The notes under the pieces: generated by a model
What the model was told of the DNA's origin: nothing
Database searches by the model: none
What the model saw: only the letters and a program-made list of their open reading frames with translations
Translations under genes and position numbers: made by a program
Assembly (NCBI GenBank): GCA_013360685.1
Contig: JABWBD010000026.1
Location: 1 to 33,507 of the forward strand
Direction of reading: 5' to 3'
Length of the DNA stretch: 33,507 nt
DNA from: Pirellulales bacterium
GTDB lineage: Bacteria > Planctomycetota > Planctomycetia > Pirellulales > Thermoguttaceae
Shown: in pieces, positions 16,039-24,794 of the stretch
Layout: each line of letters begins with the position of its first letter
Numbering within the stretch: position 1 is the first letter of the stretch

Positions 16039-19000
16039 GGCGACTGCTCCGGAGTTTCGGGCGAGGGTTCCGGCACGTCTTGCGAATCGTCTTCGGGGAC
16101 CAGGCCGAGGAGCAACTCCGCCAACCGGCCCTGCTCGGCGCTGAGTTGCTCGTACTCACGCAGTGCGTTCTCGTCGAGTTTCTCGGCCTGCCCGAACAGG
16201 TTCTCCAGGTCCTGGGTCCTTCGATTGATCCCTACCTGCATCAGCTTCATGAGCTTCAACTCGACAAGGGCCTGCATTGCCCGGGAAGGGTCTCCCCCTT
16301 GCCGGCCTTGCCCACCGCCACCGCCGTCGTCCTTCTTCTGTTCCGGTTGCTCGGGCTTCAAGACTTCCAACAACATTCCCAGGCGAGCCTGCGCTTGCTG
16401 CTGGACTTGTTGTGTCGGTCGACCCGTTTCCTGACGGTCGAGCATTGCGGCGGCCTGGCCCATTTCGCCGGCAGCGCCGGTGAGTGCCAGATGGACGACC
16501 TCCGCCCCCGTCAGTTTCTCCGCCAATGCCGCGGTTTCGCCTCGGACCGCCGACTGCTCGCGGGTCAGGTCCTGCAGGCTGATCGCCTGAGCCCGGGTGA
16601 GACGGCCATGCGTCCGCTGGAGTTCGTCGAGCCGGCGGGTCTCATCGAGAATGCGCTGCTGCCGGTCGCCGAGCGCCTTGACGGCGTCCTGGAGGCGCTC
16701 CAGTTGTTCCATCGCCAACTCGGCCTCGGCCTGGCGGCGGCGCTCGGCCAGTTGTCGCGCCGCCTCGTCGAGCGATTTCTTGGCCGTTTCCGCTTGCTGG
16801 CAAGCCGACTTTGCATCTCCCTGCTCCGCTGCCTGGCAGGCCTGCTGCATTGCGCCGGCCGCCTGCTGGGTCTTCTGGCTCGGCTGTTGCGCCATAAGCC
16901 GTTCCAGCCGGCGCGCTATCCGCTCGGTTTCCTCCTGGACTTGCTGTTGACGACGGCCGAGTTGTTCCAATTGCCGGCGCCGCTCGGCTTCGTCGCTCCG
17001 AACAGCCGCCTGTTCCATCTCTTTCTTGAGGGCGTCCTGCCGCTGGGCCAGGTGGGAGAGAGCCGATTCCGCCTCGCGGAATCTCTTGACCAGGCGACCC
17101 AGTTCGTGCTCGCGGCGATTGGCGAGGATATCAAGGATCTCGTTGAGGTCCTCGACAATCTCCTGCTGCCGCGACATGGCCTGGCCCATCTGGTTGCCCT
17201 CGATTTCGCCCGAAGCCGTCCGCATCTTTCCGCTAGTCACCAGTTCGCGGGCGCGGGCGAGTGCGTCGTCGATGGTTTCGGCAGAAAGCGGGTCGTTCTG
17301 CTGGAGCTGTTCGACCGCCAGAGCCATGTCCTGCTGGAGACGATCCAGCCGCCGCCCCAATTCCGACTGCTGCCGCGCGCGGATCTTCAGGTCGGCCAGG
17401 TCCTGGGGCGGCAAGTCGTTCAGCTTCTTCGCCAGCGTGCGACGGCCCAGGTCCGTCGTGCGGCCATTCAGTTCCTCCTGATCGCGAAGCAACTGGCTGG
17501 CATCCCGATGGAACCGCCGGAAATGGTCCCAGCGAGACAGCTCTCCGAGCATCTTCTCCAGGGATTCAATGACTTTGTCCTGGTGCTTGCCGGCCGCGCC
17601 CAGGGAAGCGGCGAGAGACTGGTCGGCCTGTGTTTGCTCCGGGGAACGGCCTTGCGCATTCGCGGCTTCCAACTCGACCTGGGCGATCTTGCCGGCGGCT
17701 GTCAGCTCGTGACCGATCACCGGCAGGTGTTCCTGGGCCAGCCGATCGATTTCTGCAAGCAGGGCTTCCATTTGTCGAAGAATGTCGGGGCTGTCGACTT
17801 TATTGTTCTGGAGATCGGCGAGCACGCCGGCGATGTGCATGGGAACGCCGTCGCTGCGGCTGGTCAGGGTCGTATTGACCTGCCGCTGGTTCAATTCGGC
17901 TCCACGCAGATGGTCCACGCCGAGTTGGCCCAGTTTGCCGACCTGCCGGACCTGGATTTCCAGGTCGGCCACCTGTTGGCGGCTTTCACGCTGCATTTGA
18001 AGCACGCGCGCCAATTCGGCGAGGATCAGTGCCTGTCGCGTGGCAAGCCGCTGGGTAAGTTCCTCGGGAGTGATGATGGCCAGGCGCCGTTCGTCGCTCT
18101 TGGCGGTCTGCGGCAAGTAGTCGTTCGCGGACGCTCGAAACGTGATCTGAAGACCGGGTGTAAGCTTGAGGCCGGCCAACGTCCACGGGTAAGTGACCAC
18201 GCGGGTCTCACCCAGCCGGCCGCTGTCGCTCACCCCCTGTGCCTGGGCGGCCGCCTGGGCCGGTCCTGCATAGAGCGGAAGTGTCGACGCCGGTGCGTCG
18301 GCCTGGTCGGACCGGTGGAACTCGAGGGCCACGCCGCGCACGGCCAGGTCGTCCTTGGCGGTTACCCGCAACGGGACCGTCGCCTCCGGAGTGACGAAGA
18401 TGTTCGCCGCCGGCTCTTCGATGGCGACCGTGGGCGAGGCGTCGGGGACCGCACGGATTTCCCAGCGGTCGTCGCTGCCGCCGGTCAATCCCTCCGTATC
18501 CGTGAATTCGAACCAATACGCTCCGGACTTCTCGATCCCAACCGGATTTCGAGGATCGGCAGGAATCGTGAAGTAACGGCCGTCGCCGGTGACCCGGCCG
18601 TCAAAGCGCCGACCGTCCTCGAGGCAGAGTTGCGCGGCTTTCAGGGGCTTGGTGGCGCGCGCGGCAATCGTCACGCGGGTGCCGGCAAGCGCCCGGATAT
18701 GGTCCTTGGCGGCCTCTTTGGGCCATGCGGTATACTCCGGCGGAACCAGCGTGATCGATGCCGATTCCAACGCCGGAGGCAGCAGCACCTCGACATCGAT
18801 CCAGGGCATCGAATGATCGTCGCCGCCGGTAACGCGATAGGAAAACGGCCGGACAACGTTGTCGCGCCGGGCGACCATCGCCCCGCCGAGCAACCGCATC
18901 CGCTCGGATTCCGACGTTGCCTTTCCTTCCGCATTCTCGAACCGGTAATGGATGAACACCTCGGCGGGCAGATTTCCGTCGGCATCGATGACCTCGACCT

Positions 19001-19631
19001 CGAAGGTCTGGCCACGCGCCACGCGGTCGACGTAGTTGCGGAGCACCAGATGCGTCGTCCGAGGCCACGCTGTGTCGCCGAAGGGATTGGCCAGCCGCGC
19101 AATCGCGATGCCGCTGGCCAGTGGATTGGCGACGATCAGGATGAGGGCCAACAGGCCAATGGCCGTGGCGGTCATCGCGGCGCGAACGGCCGGTCGGCGG
19201 TCGACCGCTTCATTGAGGTCGAGGGGCTCGATCTCGGCAGCGGTCTTGGCGATCATCGCCCGGCGCATGGCCACCGAGCCGGCCAGCGGGTCTTCTTCCG
19301 ACTGGCGAAGGAATTCCACGGCGCTGGCGAGGCTGTCGCGCAGCACCGGAAAACGGCATTCGAGCCGCCGGGCAAGTTCTACGTCGGTCATCCGGGTGGT
19401 GAGGCCGAAATACAGGTTGCGATAGGCGGCCCAGACAAGCACGCTGAGAACCGCCGCGGACGCCAGAACCCGGATTCCGCGGTCCTCGAACCGGATCGCG
19501 TAATCGGCTGCTCCCAGCAAGATCACGGCAGCCACCGCGGCCCCCAGTGTCCAGCAGAGTCCGTAGAGCGTCAGCAACCGCCGGACGCGGCTTCGTAGAG
19601 CGGCGATTTGCTGTTCCAGGGGGTGGGACAT
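16035..19631 (-). CDS. Large membrane protein with extracytoplasmic beta and coiled-coil regions (DUF4175-like)
   Basis: 1198 residues from the ATG at 19631 (MSHPLEQQIAALRSRVRRLL); the frame extends to 19700 but those 23 residues do not look native. Predicted membrane spans lie at about 19-44, 53-70 and 150-169. A beta-rich region (about 180-480) follows, with RPFSYRVTGGDDHSM, ASITLVPPEYTAWP and YWFEFTDTEGLTGGSDD. From ~500 to the end it is a long Gln/Arg/Glu-rich coiled coil (for example QQQVQEETERIARRLERLMA) with Q-rich breaks. This layout matches large DUF4175-type proteins encoded next to VWA/BatA genes. No catalytic motif. It probably spans the membrane and forms a scaffold outside the cytoplasm. 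It lies 35 bp after the second VWA gene and overlaps the lipoprotein gene. Confidence 0.85.
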   Translation of the reverse strand: MSHPLEQQIAALRSRVRRLLTLYGLCWTLGAAVAAVILLGAADYAIRFEDRGIRVLASAAVLSVLVWAAYRNLYFGLTTRMTDVELARRLECRFPVLRDSLASAVEFLRQSEEDPLAGSVAMRRAMIAKTAAEIEPLDLNEAVDRRPAVRAAMTATAIGLLALILIVANPLASGIAIARLANPFGDTAWPRTTHLVLRNYVDRVARGQTFEVEVIDADGNLPAEVFIHYRFENAEGKATSESERMRLLGGAMVARRDNVVRPFSYRVTGGDDHSMPWIDVEVLLPPALESASITLVPPEYTAWPKEAAKDHIRALAGTRVTIAARATKPLKAAQLCLEDGRRFDGRVTGDGRYFTIPADPRNPVGIEKSGAYWFEFTDTEGLTGGSDDRWEIRAVPDASPTVAIEEPAANIFVTPEATVPLRVTAKDDLAVRGVALEFHRSDQADAPASTLPLYAGPAQAAAQAQGVSDSGRLGETRVVTYPWTLAGLKLTPGLQITFRASANDYLPQTAKSDERRLAIITPEELTQRLATRQALILAELARVLQMQRESRQQVADLEIQVRQVGKLGQLGVDHLRGAELNQRQVNTTLTSRSDGVPMHIAGVLADLQNNKVDSPDILRQMEALLAEIDRLAQEHLPVIGHELTAAGKIAQVELEAANAQGRSPEQTQADQSLAASLGAAGKHQDKVIESLEKMLGELSRWDHFRRFHRDASQLLRDQEELNGRTTDLGRRTLAKKLNDLPPQDLADLKIRARQQSELGRRLDRLQQDMALAVEQLQQNDPLSAETIDDALARARELVTSGKMRTASGEIEGNQMGQAMSRQQEIVEDLNEILDILANRREHELGRLVKRFREAESALSHLAQRQDALKKEMEQAAVRSDEAERRRQLEQLGRRQQQVQEETERIARRLERLMAQQPSQKTQQAAGAMQQACQAAEQGDAKSACQQAETAKKSLDEAARQLAERRRQAEAELAMEQLERLQDAVKALGDRQQRILDETRRLDELQRTHGRLTRAQAISLQDLTREQSAVRGETAALAEKLTGAEVVHLALTGAAGEMGQAAAMLDRQETGRPTQQVQQQAQARLGMLLEVLKPEQPEQKKDDGGGGGQGRQGGDPSRAMQALVELKLMKLMQVGINRRTQDLENLFGQAEKLDENALREYEQLSAEQGRLAELLLGLVPEDDSQDVPEPSPETPEQSP

Positions 19632-19666
19632 GGCTGTCTTATTGCCTATTGCCGACTGTATCCATT

Positions 19667-22048
19667 CTATACCATTCCGCCCACTTTTCGCAGGATCCAC
19701 TCACCGATCAGCAGGACCAGGAAGGCCGCCAGGAGCGGCCAGCGATTCCAGAGTGGTCTTGGAGGGAGCGATTCGATGGGGACTTGTCGGCCCTCGGGGA
19801 GGTCTTTGAGAAGCCGTTTGGCGGTGGCGAACGTGTAGAATCGCCCTTTGGTCGCCTCTGCTGCCCGTTTCAGTTCCGCGGTGTCCGGCTGGATCCGTTC
19901 GAACTCGCCTGGGGGGGCCACGACGGTGAAGTCAGCCGCGGGGGCTTGCCCTTGGACCGTCGGGATGGCGACCCAGGCGTGGTACGATCCGACCGCGAGG
20001 TTTTCCAAACGGGTCTCGAAGATCCCGCGGCTGATCGTGCTCCGCTGGAGCTTGATCCGCCGGGTCTTGTGCCCCTCGTGCTCGAGGACCACGGTGACGC
20101 CGTCGTCGGCCGCCGGCGCCATCCGTTCGTCGGCAAAACGCACGCGGAGCGACACCGATTCGCCGTGGCGGTATTCGCGGCGGTCGAGGGTGAGGGCGGC
20201 CGAACGATCAGCATCGGTCAACTTCGAGCGGGCCAGATAGCGGATTGTCTGAATCCAGTAGCGCGCGAAGAAGACGTCGCCCACTCGGTACCGCCAGCGC
20301 CATGATTCGTCCGTTGCGTGAAACAGGACTTTGCCCGCCCCGACATACTGCATGACGATCACCGGCAGCCGGCGGCCGTCGTGGCCGATGCGGTCGGGGT
20401 GTTCGGCCAGGACTCGGACGGCCGGCTTGAGATCGGCGGCTTCGACCATCCAGTACAGTGGCGGCAGTTTGTCCCAGATCTCGCGGGTTTGGCCCGGGGA
20501 ATCGCCCAACTGCATGGGCGGACTGGCCAGGCCAAGTTCCGTCGGCCGGACGACGAAACCGTCGGTCAATGATTGATCGGGTTCGGGGATGCGGGCGCTT
20601 CCCAACTCGACGGGCAGGAGCTTTGCCAGGGGTGTGTCGCGATAGGCCAGCGGCATGAACTGCGGTCCGGCGATTGCAACCAGCGCTCCTCCTTTCCCCG
20701 ATTTATCGACGAAATCAGCCAGGTTCTGCAACATCGAGTCGCTCAAGAGCGACGGGTTCACATCGCCCAGGATGACGACATCGTACCGGAACAACTCGTC
20801 GCGACGAACGGGAAAGCTTTTCAGGGCGGAGGCATCTTGTTCGGCGTGCTCCAGGTCGGCCTCTTGCAGCACGGTGTCCAGATCGATCGTGCTGTCGCGG
20901 CCGAGCATGTTCCGCAGATAGCGATACTCGAAGCTCGGGTAGGCATAGACCAAGAGGACGCGGATCTGCTCCTTGCGGACCCGGATCGTCCGCTGTTGCC
21001 GGTTGTTGTCCGTCTGCAATTCACCCGCCTGCGGCTCAACTTCGACGACGTACTGGAACTCGCCTTCTTCCGTGGGCCGATGAGTCAGGCGGACCGCCTG
21101 CGAGGGATTGACGGGATCGATCACGGCGGTCGTCTTCGCCAGCACGTCGGGCTTGTCCAGCCGCCGGAGCACCACCTGGACCTGCTTGCCGTCGTAGCCG
21201 GTCCCGCTGAGCTTTGCTTCAAAGTTGACCACGTCGCCCGCGAATACCACGTCGTCGACCAAGAGATCGGCGAGTTTCAGGTCGCGGACAGGCCGGTCGT
21301 CGCCCAGCGCGACGGCAAACAGGGGCACTCCTTTGCGACGGGCCAAGGCAGCGGCCTCGGAAAGCGGCGGACCGTCCGTGTTGATGCCGTCGGTCAGGAG
21401 GACGATGGCCGCCGGGGCAGAGCCGCGGAGATCGTTCAGCACGGCGCGAATGGCCTGCCCAAGCCGGCTCGACTCCCCTTCCGGTTCGAGCGCGCGGAGT
21501 TCGTCGAGCAGCTTGCCGATTTCGGCCGATTGGCTCGACCGCTCGCCGGTGAGATAGTACATCCGCAGCTTGTACTCCTTTTGGATCCCTTTGAGCAGGG
21601 CGGCTTTGTCCTCGATCAGCAGCGTGCGTGCGAGATTCCAACGGCTGGGCTTCTCGTATCCGACGGCCCCGATTTGCCGCCGGACGCGGGAGTGCAACTC
21701 GTCGGGATACTGGTCGACGACCGACATACTTAAGGAATCGTCGACCAACACGGCGACGTAGGGCAGTCCGGTCCGTTCGAGCAAAAGGGCGAACTGCGCC
21801 AGCATCACCAGCACGATCGCAATCAACAACAGCCGAATCCCGGCCAGGCCGAGCCGGAACCACGCGGGCGACCGGCGGTTCTCGCGGAGATAAGTCGATA
21901 CGACGAACACCACAGCGAAGACGGCAAACAGCAGCGTCAACCAGGCTGGCCAGCCCCAGGTGTGGTTGAGGCTCCAAGCCATGCCTTCCCCGGGCTCGGC
22001 GTGAATGCCGAGCAGCCGCTCGATCCAGATTGGAAGAGGCTTGGTCAT
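19667..22048 (-). CDS. VWA-domain membrane protein with glutamine-amidotransferase-like region
   Basis: 793 residues from the ATG at 22048 (MTKPLPIWIERLLGIHAEPG). The start overlaps the stop of the BatA gene by four bases (ATGA), which decides it over the longer frame to 22183. Membrane spans are at about 36-52 and 68-90, and one C-terminal span near the end (WPLLAAFLVLLIGEWILRKV). The VWA domain has a full MIDAS start DDSLS (103-107) and later VLLTDGINTDG. After it come a beta region (about 270-400), then VLLVYAYPSFEYRYLRNMLG and YDVVILGDVNPSLLS, typical of class-I-GATase-like folds in planctomycete VWA proteins; I do not see the catalytic Cys/His pair. Likely a metal-dependent binding protein facing the periplasm and handled by the MoxR ATPase of this operon. 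Confidence 0.9.
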   Translation of the reverse strand: MTKPLPIWIERLLGIHAEPGEGMAWSLNHTWGWPAWLTLLFAVFAVVFVVSTYLRENRRSPAWFRLGLAGIRLLLIAIVLVMLAQFALLLERTGLPYVAVLVDDSLSMSVVDQYPDELHSRVRRQIGAVGYEKPSRWNLARTLLIEDKAALLKGIQKEYKLRMYYLTGERSSQSAEIGKLLDELRALEPEGESSRLGQAIRAVLNDLRGSAPAAIVLLTDGINTDGPPLSEAAALARRKGVPLFAVALGDDRPVRDLKLADLLVDDVVFAGDVVNFEAKLSGTGYDGKQVQVVLRRLDKPDVLAKTTAVIDPVNPSQAVRLTHRPTEEGEFQYVVEVEPQAGELQTDNNRQQRTIRVRKEQIRVLLVYAYPSFEYRYLRNMLGRDSTIDLDTVLQEADLEHAEQDASALKSFPVRRDELFRYDVVILGDVNPSLLSDSMLQNLADFVDKSGKGGALVAIAGPQFMPLAYRDTPLAKLLPVELGSARIPEPDQSLTDGFVVRPTELGLASPPMQLGDSPGQTREIWDKLPPLYWMVEAADLKPAVRVLAEHPDRIGHDGRRLPVIVMQYVGAGKVLFHATDESWRWRYRVGDVFFARYWIQTIRYLARSKLTDADRSAALTLDRREYRHGESVSLRVRFADERMAPAADDGVTVVLEHEGHKTRRIKLQRSTISRGIFETRLENLAVGSYHAWVAIPTVQGQAPAADFTVVAPPGEFERIQPDTAELKRAAEATKGRFYTFATAKRLLKDLPEGRQVPIESLPPRPLWNRWPLLAAFLVLLIGEWILRKVGGMV

Positions 22049-24246
22049 GCGACGTGGTATCCGAATCGCCAGGCCAGGAAGGTTTCCAGGAAGAGGAGCC
22101 CCAGCACGGCGTACAGCAAGGTCTTCGGCAGCCGCGACGAACTGCCTGCGGTGGTCACCGGCTGCTCTTCGAGCGACTCCCACGTGGTCTGGTGGACGAA
22201 GGGAACGTCAGGCCAGACTTCGCCTCGGAGTTCATCCGGGGTGAACTGCGCCAGGTCGCTTTCCGCCGTGTCGACGTTGAGGGCAAACCAATCGGTGCGC
22301 GAGACGGGCGGACCGAACCGGGCTGCGTACGGGCCGCTGGTGCTCGTGTCGGCGTAGCTCCAACCACTGTAGTCTCCTTGGCTTTGGATGCGGATCGGAT
22401 CACTGCGACCCTGCGGTCCTTCGATCACCAGCGGCACGTCGCCGGCCGCGGTGGAGACCGTCGCGCCGAGCGGCTGGCCGACCTCCAGATTCCGCTGGTC
22501 GATCTGCCCGCCGACGGCGTAGGAAAGTAATTCCTGCACGAGGGGCACATAGCTGGGCCAGACGGGCATGTGCGTCCACGAGGAGACATCGGCGGCGGTG
22601 GCCACGAGGATTACCCGGCCTTGGTGAACCGGCGTTTCCACGATGAGCGGATCGCCGTTGCCGAGAGCCAAGGCCACTTTGGCGGGCAATTCCTTCGGCA
22701 CGGACAGCTTGAAGTACTTCTCGACGGGCGTGGTCAGAAGTCCGGCGCGTTCCTGGCCGCGGAACGCCTGCACGATGGGGTGCCGGTATTCCAGCGGGTC
22801 GAGCCGGTACTGCGCCTTTTCGACGACGCTTCCCAGCCTGGCCGGAAGCAGTCCCACGCCTCCCTGCCCTTGTCCCAGTTCGCGATTGTAACGGTCCGCA
22901 AGCACCCGGTCGCCCAAGAAGAAGACGAGACTCCCTCCGCGTTTCAGATAGGCTTCCAGGACGCGGGCCTCGCTGGAGGTGAACTGGGCGACGTTGGCCA
23001 GGAAGACGCAGTCGTAACGACCGAGATCCAGTTCCAACAGGGCGCTTTCCGGGACGACTTCGGGGTGCACGAGCGTCCGGTCTGCCTGGCCGCTCTGGGG
23101 CGAGAGGGCGTAGAACAGGTAGTCGGTGGCGCCGCAAAACGGTTCGCCGGCGGGCCGGCCGTTGACGCACAGGACATGGAGATAAGGCTTGACCGGGACG
23201 GCGAGCCAGCGATGGTTGTCGACGTCCAGGAGGTCGCCTTCGGTACGGACCTCCAGGATGTGGTCGCCCGGAGCGTCGAACCGATAGGAGAACGTGGCGG
23301 CGGCTTCGCCGTCGGGCGACAACTCCACGTGTTGCTGCGCGACACGGCGGCCGTCGACGAGCAGTTCGACAGGCTGGCGGCTGCGGACCTGGCGGCCGAA
23401 GTTCCGCAATTCCGCCCGGACCTCGACATTGCGAGCAATGGTCGCGAACGGTTCCGCGGCGGCGACGCCGGTCAGTGCGACGTTTTCCGCGCCCGGTTGT
23501 CCGAGATCGATCACCACTAGGGTGGCCGAATCGGCGAGCTGTTTGCTCTGCCGGCGAAACTCAGCCAGCGCGGTGGGATCCGACGGGGGCGACCACCCGA
23601 CCCGGCCCAGGTCGGTGAGGAAGTAGATCTCGTGGCGGGTGAATCGGGGATGCGAGCGACGAGCGGCGTCGAGAACCTGCCCGACCGCGGCGAGCGTCCG
23701 CGGCAGGTCGGCGGTGGTGTGCGGAAGCCGGAGGTTGTCCAATTCCTCGAGAAATTCCTTCGGTTCGAACACCGGGTTTCCGATGACCGGTCGCGGAGGA
23801 TCGCTCAAGAGAACCAGCGTGAATCCGTCTCCCGGCGGGCTTTCGTCGACGATCTGAGCGGCCAGTTCCTTTGCCCGGTCGAATCGGCTCTTGTCGGTGG
23901 GCGTATAGGCCATGGAGTAGGAGCCGTCGAGCACCAGGAGACGATGGGTACGCTCGCCGGCGGCGAAAAGGACCATGCCGCGTTCGAGGAAAGGCTCGGC
24001 CACCGCGAGGACGACGAGTACGATCAACAACGTCCGGATGGCCAGCAGCAGCCACTGCTCCAGCCGCATTCGCCGCCGACTGCTGCGGATCGCCGCCAAG
24101 AGGAACTGCATCGCCGCCCAGGACATTTCGCGGTAGCGGCGGCGGCTCCAAAGATGGATCAGAAGCGGCGCGGCAGCAGCCAGCAGCCAGCCCAGCATGG
24201 CAGGGCTGGCAATGTCGAAAGCCAATGGAAGGGTGGGGGAGAGCAT
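22045..24246 (-). CDS. BatA/VWA membrane protein
   Basis: 733 residues. The N-terminal BatA signature is clear: SPAMLGWLLAAAAPLLIHLW, then RRYREMSWAAMQFLLAAIRS and RMRLEQWLLLAIRTLLIVLV. Membrane spans lie at ~15-33 and 64-83, with a last one near the C-terminus (LLYAVLGLLFLETFLAWRFG). The VWA domain keeps the MIDAS start DGSYS (107-111). A GATase-like region follows (YDCVFLANVAQFTSSEARVL ... GGSLVFFLGDRV). In Bacteroidetes, Bat proteins act in stress or aerotolerance and envelope function; here the role is inferred. The ATG at 24246 has no Shine-Dalgarno: it lies four bases from the heptamer array at 24251-24348. The BatA motif needs most of the N-terminus, so the start is probably right. It overlaps the next VWA gene by four bases. 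Confidence 0.92.
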   Translation of the reverse strand: MLSPTLPLAFDIASPAMLGWLLAAAAPLLIHLWSRRRYREMSWAAMQFLLAAIRSSRRRMRLEQWLLLAIRTLLIVLVVLAVAEPFLERGMVLFAAGERTHRLLVLDGSYSMAYTPTDKSRFDRAKELAAQIVDESPPGDGFTLVLLSDPPRPVIGNPVFEPKEFLEELDNLRLPHTTADLPRTLAAVGQVLDAARRSHPRFTRHEIYFLTDLGRVGWSPPSDPTALAEFRRQSKQLADSATLVVIDLGQPGAENVALTGVAAAEPFATIARNVEVRAELRNFGRQVRSRQPVELLVDGRRVAQQHVELSPDGEAAATFSYRFDAPGDHILEVRTEGDLLDVDNHRWLAVPVKPYLHVLCVNGRPAGEPFCGATDYLFYALSPQSGQADRTLVHPEVVPESALLELDLGRYDCVFLANVAQFTSSEARVLEAYLKRGGSLVFFLGDRVLADRYNRELGQGQGGVGLLPARLGSVVEKAQYRLDPLEYRHPIVQAFRGQERAGLLTTPVEKYFKLSVPKELPAKVALALGNGDPLIVETPVHQGRVILVATAADVSSWTHMPVWPSYVPLVQELLSYAVGGQIDQRNLEVGQPLGATVSTAAGDVPLVIEGPQGRSDPIRIQSQGDYSGWSYADTSTSGPYAARFGPPVSRTDWFALNVDTAESDLAQFTPDELRGEVWPDVPFVHQTTWESLEEQPVTTAGSSSRLPKTLLYAVLGLLFLETFLAWRFGYHVA

Positions 24247-24250
24247 GGGG

Positions 24251-24348
24251 CAGTGGATAGTGGACAGTGGATAGTGGTTAGTGGTTAGTGGATAGTGGTT
24301 AGTGGATAGTGGATAGTGGTTAGTGGATAGTGGTTAGTGGTTAGTGGT
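24251..24348. repeat. 14-unit 7-bp tandem repeat, (C/T)AGTGG(A/T)
   Basis: Fourteen consecutive 7-bp units with only two variable positions: CAGTGGA, TAGTGGA, CAGTGGA, then mixtures of TAGTGGT and TAGTGGA. The G-rich strand is the plus strand, i.e. the transcript of the operon reads CCACTAA/CCACTAT. The array fills the whole gap between the four-helix-bundle gene (whose TAA stop at 24341-24343 it provides) and the BatA start. Paired Gs every seven bases could allow a two-layer G-quadruplex. Confidence 0.95.
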
Positions 24349-24730
24349 TGGGGCGTGGGGGGGCGGTTGCGCGCTTCATTAGGGAGCGGACGAGGCCGCT
24401 GATAAGGCGGCCTACTTCGTGGGTAAGGCTGGTAAGCTGCGCCTGCTCCTGCTGGTCCATGTAGTTGAGACGGTGGGCAATGAGGATCTGGGTTTCCAAC
24501 TCTTTGAGTGACCCGTGCGCTATGGCAAGGAAGTGAAGGAAGTCGCGAGTAGTGTGGCGGCCTTGCCCTTCGGCAATGTTCGAGGGAACCGATACGGCTG
24601 CGCGGCGGATTTGAATCGTCAGACCATACAGCTCTTCCTTGGGAAACGTACGAGTCGTTCGATAGACGGTTTCCACAAGATCCATCGCTTTCTGCCAAAC
24701 CATCAACTGACGGTAATCTCGGATTGCCAT
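24341..24730 (-). CDS. Four-helix-bundle protein, S23/IVP (23S rRNA intervening-sequence) family
   Basis: 129 residues. The family pattern is full: YRQLMVWQKAMDLVETVY near the N-terminus, FPKEELYGLTIQIRRAAVSV, PSNIAEGQGRHTTRDFLHFL, then SLKELETQILIAHRLNY and a last helix TSLTHEVGRLISGLVRSL. The family folds as four helices and makes pentamers; it includes proteins coded in 23S rRNA intervening sequences and the Avd accessory protein of diversity-generating retroelements, which binds nucleic acid and the reverse transcriptase. GAGGG lies 6 bases before the ATG at 24730. The C-terminus (RPNH) and the TAA come from the edge of the heptamer array. It interrupts a Bat-type operon in the same orientation. 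No reverse transcriptase is nearby; the role is unknown. Confidence 0.92.
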   Translation of the reverse strand: MAIRDYRQLMVWQKAMDLVETVYRTTRTFPKEELYGLTIQIRRAAVSVPSNIAEGQGRHTTRDFLHFLAIAHGSLKELETQILIAHRLNYMDQQEQAQLTSLTHEVGRLISGLVRSLMKRATAPPRPNH

Positions 24731-24773
24731 TTGATTCCCTCACTCTCGCCAAGTTGCTATCTGACATTCTCTA

Positions 24774-24794
24774 ACCACTAGCCACTAACCACTA
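24774..24794. repeat. 3-unit 7-bp repeat, inverted copy of the 24251-24348 array
   Basis: ACCACTA, GCCACTA and ACCACTA in a row are the reverse complement of the left-hand units (TAGTGGT). They sit upstream of the four-helix-bundle gene and contain the TAG stop of the DUF58 gene (24785-24787), whose final residues Ser-Gly are also read from the repeat edge. Confidence 0.9.

Larger units (their letters stand above)
24251..24794. mobile_element. Putative small element: four-helix-bundle gene between inverted heptamer arrays
   Basis: A 544-bp cassette consists of a 14-unit heptamer array (left, reads TAGTGG on the plus strand), one small gene and a 3-unit array (right, reads CCACTA), so the ends are inverted with respect to each other. 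It interrupts the MoxR-DUF58-BatA gene order, in which these genes are normally adjacent. Stops of the cassette gene and of DUF58 lie inside the arrays. No transposase, integrase or reverse transcriptase is present and I see no target-site duplication. The mobile nature is inferred from the layout. Confidence 0.55.

Noticed and set aside
15951-19598. 1215-codon plus-strand open frame antisense to the large membrane/coiled-coil gene
   Set aside because: It mirrors the minus-strand gene, which has membrane spans, coiled coil and operon overlaps. The antisense product is Leu/Arg/Gln-rich without domains, as expected from GC-rich codon bias.
24251-24348. CRISPR array
   Set aside because: The repeats are head-to-tail 7-mers with no spacers and there are no cas genes nearby.
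24251-24794. Complete diversity-generating retroelement
   Set aside because: The four-helix-bundle protein is related to Avd, but there is no reverse transcriptase and I see no template/variable repeat pair in the window.
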